Assembly (NCBI RefSeq): GCF_900302505.1
Contig: NZ_OMOJ01000015.1
Coordinates: 1-60,437 of the forward strand
Length of the DNA: 60,437 nucleotides
Direction: 5' to 3'
Origin: Pseudoprimorskyibacter insulae
Lineage (GTDB): Bacteria > Pseudomonadota > Alphaproteobacteria > Rhodobacterales > Rhodobacteraceae
Under the pieces are notes generated by a model. The model saw nothing but the letters and a program-made list of their open reading frames with translations, had not been told where the DNA came from and made no database searches. Shown in pieces: positions 56,580 through 60,437 of this stretch. The translations under genes and the position numbers were made by a program. The stretch's first letter is position 1, and each line of letters begins with the position of its first letter.

Positions 56580-57980
56580 TTACGCCAGTGACGGCAGCCA
56601 GAGCACGATGGACGGAAACGCCACCAGCAGGGCAATTGTCACCGCATCGGCGATGAAGAACGGCGTCACGCCGCGGAACACGTCCTGAACGCTCAGATCA
56701 TCGCGCACCCCCGCCACAACAAAGCAGTTGAGGCCAATTGGCGGCGTGATCAGGCAGAACTCGGCCATCTTCACCACTAAGATCCCGAACCAGATCGCGC
56801 ACATTGGCCCTGACATGCCAAAGGTGCTGTCGGCGGCGCTGACCATCTCGCCGCCATTCAGGGCCATGACGGCGGGATAGACCACCGGCAGGGTCAGAAG
56901 CAGCATGCCGATTGCATCCATGAACATCCCAAGCACCGCATAGGCCAGCAGGATGCACACCAAGATCAGCATCGGCGAATAGTGCAGCGAGGTGATCCAG
57001 TTGGCAAAGGCATGGGGCAGATCGGCGAAGCCAAGGAAGCGCACATAGATCAGCACGCCCCAGATGATCGTGAAGATCATCGCCGACAGACGCGCGGTTT
57101 CAACGATGGCGTCTTTGAACTCGGCCCAACGCATGCCGCGTGCGACCGCCATGACAAAAACGATGAACGCGCCGATCGCACCGCCTTCTGTCGGGGTGCC
57201 CCAAGCGTCGCCGCCAAACGGGTTGTAGACGAAGAAGATGATGATCACGACCACCGCCACGATGGGCAGCGCTGGCGGCAGCGAGGCAAAGCGCTGCTTC
57301 CACGTAAAGCCGCGCACCGGCGGGCCAAAGCCTTTGATCGTCAGCGCCAGACCGATGATCAGCAAACCGTAGATCACCGCCGAGAATGCGCCCGGAATGA
57401 ACCCGGCCAACAGCAGCTTGCCCACGTCCTGTTCAACGATGATGGCGTAGATCACCAGAATGGCCGAAGGCGGGATCAGCGAGGCAAGCGTACCGCCCGC
57501 CGCCACGACCCCCGCCGCAAAGCGTTTGTCATAGCCGATCTTCAGCATCTCAGGGATGGCGACACGGGCGAACACCGCCGCCGTGGCCACCGAAGCGCCC
57601 GACACCGCCGCAAAGCCCGCCGTGGCGAAGACGGTCGAAACGGCCAACCCGCCCGGAACCCACGCGATCCAGCGCTTGGCGGCCTCAAACAGTGCGCGCG
57701 TCAGGCCCGCGTAATAGGCCAGATAGCCGATCAGGATGAAGGTCGGGATCAGGCTAAGCGCCTGACTGGCCACCTTGCCATGCGGCACCTGCCCTGCCGT
57801 TTTCACGGCCACGGTCAGCGCCCAGTCGAACTGATCGGGCGCGTAGCCCTTTTTCGCCCAGAAGATCCAAACAAGGCCCACAAGCCCGGTCAGCGCGGCG
57901 GCAAAGGCCACGCGCATGCCCAGCAGAACCATAACGAGCATGCCGCCCGTGACCCAAAGGCCAATTTCAATGCTGTCCAT
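56580..57980 (-). CDS. dctM: TRAP transporter large permease (DctM)
   Basis: This 466-residue membrane protein has about 12 hydrophobic segments and DctM signatures: VSGASVATAAVFARVAIPEM, VAAGGTLASLIPPSAILVIY and MDAIGMLLLTLPVVYPAVMA. It forms the sodium-driven channel of the TRAP system with the small permease. ATG 57980 lies 2 bp after the small-permease stop, which argues for this start rather than one inside the previous gene. Confidence 0.94.
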   Translation of the reverse strand: MDSIEIGLWVTGGMLVMVLLGMRVAFAAALTGLVGLVWIFWAKKGYAPDQFDWALTVAVKTAGQVPHGKVASQALSLIPTFILIGYLAYYAGLTRALFEAAKRWIAWVPGGLAVSTVFATAGFAAVSGASVATAAVFARVAIPEMLKIGYDKRFAAGVVAAGGTLASLIPPSAILVIYAIIVEQDVGKLLLAGFIPGAFSAVIYGLLIIGLALTIKGFGPPVRGFTWKQRFASLPPALPIVAVVVIIIFFVYNPFGGDAWGTPTEGGAIGAFIVFVMAVARGMRWAEFKDAIVETARLSAMIFTIIWGVLIYVRFLGFADLPHAFANWITSLHYSPMLILVCILLAYAVLGMFMDAIGMLLLTLPVVYPAVMALNGGEMVSAADSTFGMSGPMCAIWFGILVVKMAEFCLITPPIGLNCFVVAGVRDDLSVQDVFRGVTPFFIADAVTIALLVAFPSIVLWLPSLA

Positions 57981-57982
57981 GG

Positions 57983-58618
57983 TCAGTCCCTGCCCTCGAT
58001 ATGGTCGGCCTCGGCGGCGGCTTGTTCCGCCGCGCTTTGGATCATCGGCACCGCAACAGGGCGGTCCGTTCCGCTGACAATCGCGCGGGCATAACCCACC
58101 AGTTGCAGAAAAGTGCGCAGGCACAGAACGCTAAAGGCCACAGGGGCCAACAGCTTGGCCGGCCAGATCGGCAGGCCAATGTCGATGGTGCTATCGCGGC
58201 TCCACATCGGTTTTGAGAAATCAAAGCTGCGGTCGAAATGCGCCCATGTTCCCCAAACCAGCAGGACCATCAGCGCAAAGATCAGGAACGTCGTCAGAAA
58301 TTCGAACACCCACAGCGGGCGGCCCTTCAGATGCGACACGACAATATCCATGCGGATATGCCCGCCGTCGCGCTGAACAAAGCTGATGCCCATAAAGGCG
58401 ATCAGAGGCATGAATTGCTGGATCCAGTCCACATATCCCGGCAGCGGTTCATTGAACAAATTCCGTCCCGAGACCGAGATCACCGCCAGAACCATCAGGC
58501 CGAACACGGCCAATCCGGCAATCACGGCCATGAAATGTTCAAGTTTGACAAGGCGCCGATCCAATCGGCTTAGAAGGCTGTCGTCAGTCAAGACGGCTGC
58601 AGACCCGGCCATGCCCAT
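57983..58618 (-). CDS. dctQ: TRAP transporter small permease (DctQ)
   Basis: This 211-residue protein has four transmembrane helices with the DctQ pattern SVSGRNLFNEPLPGYVDWIQ, then FVQRDGGHIRMDIVVSHL. It is longer than some DctQ proteins because of an acidic C-terminal tail. It lies between dctP and dctM in one operon. Confidence 0.92.
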   Translation of the reverse strand: MGMAGSAAVLTDDSLLSRLDRRLVKLEHFMAVIAGLAVFGLMVLAVISVSGRNLFNEPLPGYVDWIQQFMPLIAFMGISFVQRDGGHIRMDIVVSHLKGRPLWVFEFLTTFLIFALMVLLVWGTWAHFDRSFDFSKPMWSRDSTIDIGLPIWPAKLLAPVAFSVLCLRTFLQLVGYARAIVSGTDRPVAVPMIQSAAEQAAAEADHIEGRD

Positions 58619-58634
58619 CCCCTTTATATAGGTG

Positions 58635-58662
58635 GCAGGCCCCGGACCATCCCGGAGCCTGC
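58635..58662 (-). promoter_or_regulatory. intercistronic hairpin after dctP
   Basis: GCAGGC (58635-58640) pairs with GCCTGC (58657-58662), and CCGG with CCGG inside. It lies in the 66-bp dctP-dctQ gap, where such hairpins often raise the amount of the binding protein over the permeases. Confidence 0.65.
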
Positions 58663-58684
58663 ATTCATTCGAAGTGCTGTCAGA

Positions 58685-59692
58685 TCACTTGCGGCTGTTA
58701 TCCAGCGTGGTGTTCAGCAGATCGTAAAGTTCCTGTGCGGGCAGACCCTGCGCCGACATCTCTTCGATCCAGGCCTTGTGCAGCGGGGCACCGGCCTTTT
58801 CTTTGAACGCGGCCAGTTCGCCATCGGCGATCATGACCTTCTGCACGCCCTTTTCGGCCAGAACGCTTTCCCACTGTTCCAGCAGCTTGCCGTAGTTTTC
58901 CAGGTAGTAATCAATCGCCTCAGGCACGGATTCATCAAGGATCTTACGTTCCTCATCCGACAGGGCCTCATAGGCATCGATATTAACCACAACCGGGCAG
59001 TTCACGGTGCCGGGGTTCAGGTTTGCGGTCCACCAGTCGGCCTCATTGATGGTGCCGAAGGACAGGTGCGCGTGCTGGGCGAAGGCCACGGTATCAACAA
59101 CGCCGGATTGCATCGCCTGATAGGCCTCGGACGAGGTCACCGAGGTCGGAACGCCGCCCACAGCCGAGAAGGCCTTGCCGATACCGCCGGTGGCACGCAC
59201 GCGCATACCGTCGAATTTGGCCAGCGCATCGCGCGGCTCGCCGGTGCCAACAAGGTTGTACTGCGGCATCGGGCTGGTCATCAGCATCTTGGCATTCCAC
59301 TGGGCCATTTCCTCGGCCACGGCGGGATGCGCATAGACTGCGTTGGATACGGCCACTTCTTCGGCCAGCGTGTTCACACCAAGAAACGGCAGTTCCAGCA
59401 CGGTGATCGCGCGGTTCTTGTCGGCGTGGTAGCCGGCGCAAAACTGGGCCATCTCGAACGCGCCAATCGAAATCCCGTCAAGGTTTTCGGTGTTCTTGGA
59501 CAGACCGCCGTAGCTGACGTTGATGGTGAATTCGCCGCCCGACTTTTCAGCAACCAGTTCGGCCAGCTTTTCAATGTGTTCGGTGAAGGCGCGGCGCTTG
59601 CCCCAGACCGATGCGTTCCACTCGGTGGCCATGGCCGAAGTTGCGAAAGACGCGCATAGCGCAGTGATGGTCAGCTTGGCTGCCAAATTCAT
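58685..59692 (-). CDS. dctP: TRAP transporter substrate-binding protein (DctP)
   Basis: This 335-residue periplasmic protein has a signal peptide ([22 protein letters not shown]) and the DctP fold pattern: [29 protein letters not shown], and [20 protein letters not shown]. The usual carboxylate-clamp arginine is the one in RVRATGG. A GGAGGA site precedes ATG 59692. The substrate is probably an organic acid but is not identified. Confidence 0.93.
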   Translation of the reverse strand: MNLAAKLTITALCASFATSAMATEWNASVWGKRRAFTEHIEKLAELVAEKSGGEFTINVSYGGLSKNTENLDGISIGAFEMAQFCAGYHADKNRAITVLELPFLGVNTLAEEVAVSNAVYAHPAVAEEMAQWNAKMLMTSPMPQYNLVGTGEPRDALAKFDGMRVRATGGIGKAFSAVGGVPTSVTSSEAYQAMQSGVVDTVAFAQHAHLSFGTINEADWWTANLNPGTVNCPVVVNIDAYEALSDEERKILDESVPEAIDYYLENYGKLLEQWESVLAEKGVQKVMIADGELAAFKEKAGAPLHKAWIEEMSAQGLPAQELYDLLNTTLDNSRK

Positions 59693-60136
59693 ATTGGATC
59701 CTCCCATTGGATACGGCGGGTTTGCCCCACCTTGCGCCAGAGCCTAGCTCATGATGCGAAAGTCGCAAGCGCTGGGACACGTTTGCGTGAGAATCGGCAG
59801 TTGTGCCGTGGCGTCACGTTAGCGGTATACATTTGCATACCGCTGCGTTTTGTCACACCGCAAACCCTGCTAACCGACAGTTTGCAAAGTCCACTGATAG
59901 CGCCAAACAACCGGGCCGCGTGTCAAAGCCAGAGGTTTGAAATTGCGACACTATACCGGGCTATGCACCAGCAAATTTACAAAACAAATTCAATAATGAT
60001 AACGTTTTTACAGGAAAAATGTGTAATTTCTTATACTTATTCAATTGTTTTCGATTTCGGGTATTATGCATCTGTGCCGTATAGGTTGCGCTGGCAGCCA
60101 CGCGGCGGAGGGATACGGAGTAAAGGGAGCCCCCGG
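59693..60136. other. divergent intergenic region, dctP and acs promoters
   Basis: This 444-bp gap must hold promoters for the TRAP operon (minus) and acs (plus). It contains the inverted repeat listed at 59821-59844 and an AT-rich stretch at 59970-60070. No further gene is seen. Confidence 0.55.
59821..59844. promoter_or_regulatory. candidate operator, 8-bp inverted repeat
   Basis: AGCGGTAT (59821-59828) and ATACCGCT (59837-59844) form a perfect inverted repeat with an 8-bp spacer. Its place about 130 bp upstream of dctP fits a regulator site, possibly of the GntR type common for TRAP operons; the regulator is unknown. Confidence 0.5.
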
Positions 60137-60437
60137 ATGACAAATCAGACAGCCACCACTGACGCAGCAATCTACCCCCCCTCGCCCGAGACGGTATCGC
60201 ATGCGTTGATAGATGCCGCGACGTATGACGCGATGTATGCGTCTTCGATTGCGGATCCTGCGGCGTTCTGGGGCGAGCAAGGCAAGCGGATTGATTGGAT
60301 CAAGCCGTATACGCAGGTCAAGGACGTTGATTTCACGCTTGGTCAGGTCAAGATCAACTGGTTTGCCGATGGCACGCTGAACGTTGCGGCCAACTGTGTG
60401 GACCGCCACCTTGAGACCCGCGGCGACCAGACCGCCA
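60137..60437 (+). CDS. acs: acetyl-CoA synthetase, N-terminal fragment (runs off the right edge)
   Basis: The first 100 codons read [40 protein letters not shown] and [19 protein letters not shown], the N-terminal domain of acetyl-CoA synthetase. The enzyme makes acetyl-CoA from acetate through acetyl-AMP; the nucleotide and catalytic motifs lie beyond the window. It is divergent from the TRAP operon. Confidence 0.93.
   Translation, partial: MTNQTATTDAAIYPPSPETVSHALIDAATYDAMYASSIADPAAFWGEQGKRIDWIKPYTQVKDVDFTLGQVKINWFADGTLNVAANCVDRHLETRGDQTA

Overview
The window looks like a chromosomal piece of an alphaproteobacterium of the Rhodobacterales (roseobacter-like). This rests on GC-rich codon use, a two-domain Dcd, a form II coxSLM operon, a DctPQM TRAP transporter, an H-NOX/hybrid-kinase pair and RTX proteins with a shared C-terminus. 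Genus was not determined.

Layout. 0.2-2.5 kb (minus): an H-NOX heme sensor and its hybrid histidine kinase. 2.9-13.2 kb (plus): one tightly packed operon with a receiver-SpoIIE phosphatase, a STAS protein, an RsbW-like ATPase, a DUF3131 protein, an acyltransferase, a cellulose-synthase-like GT2, a second DUF3131 protein and a large exported protein. It reads as an exopolysaccharide locus under a partner switch, possibly fed by NO sensing. 13.3-15.9 kb: galU, dcd and a small conserved protein. 16-20.5 kb (minus): coxG-S-L-M. 20.7-24.8 kb (plus): a LuxR-type regulator, a FIST protein and a PAS hybrid kinase, resembling the NosP/NahK arrangement. 24.8-27.6 kb: an exported protein, an EnvZ-like kinase, an MBL hydrolase and tRNA-Asn.

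After the tRNA, 28-42.5 kb looks accessory. It holds two BspA-repeat/RTX hybrid proteins, another RTX protein, a broken BamE-like lipoprotein, and an unusual trio: a BTAD/TolB/TPR regulator, a PAP2/haloperoxidase-fold protein whose N-terminus is nine GGL[N/S] repeats, and a papain-fold protease. A YhaO/YhaN-like SbcCD pair sits inside it. From 42.7 kb on the content is metabolic: Rieske/PanB-like/Gfo-Idh operon, FAD monooxygenase, CbiX-like protein, GMC oxidoreductase with a divergent LysR regulator, DEAD-box helicase, Tex, adenine deaminase, TRAP dctPQM, and the start of acs at the right edge.

A recurring oddity is a set of simple lesions confined to putative surface or EPS genes: in-frame TAA at 2988, 5060 and 29129, in-frame TGA at 30109, a lost ATG at 4136 and a frameshift near 36180. 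The point lesions can all be explained by C-to-T or G-to-A transitions. They may be real decay or sequence error; the sequence alone cannot decide. The metabolic genes appear intact.
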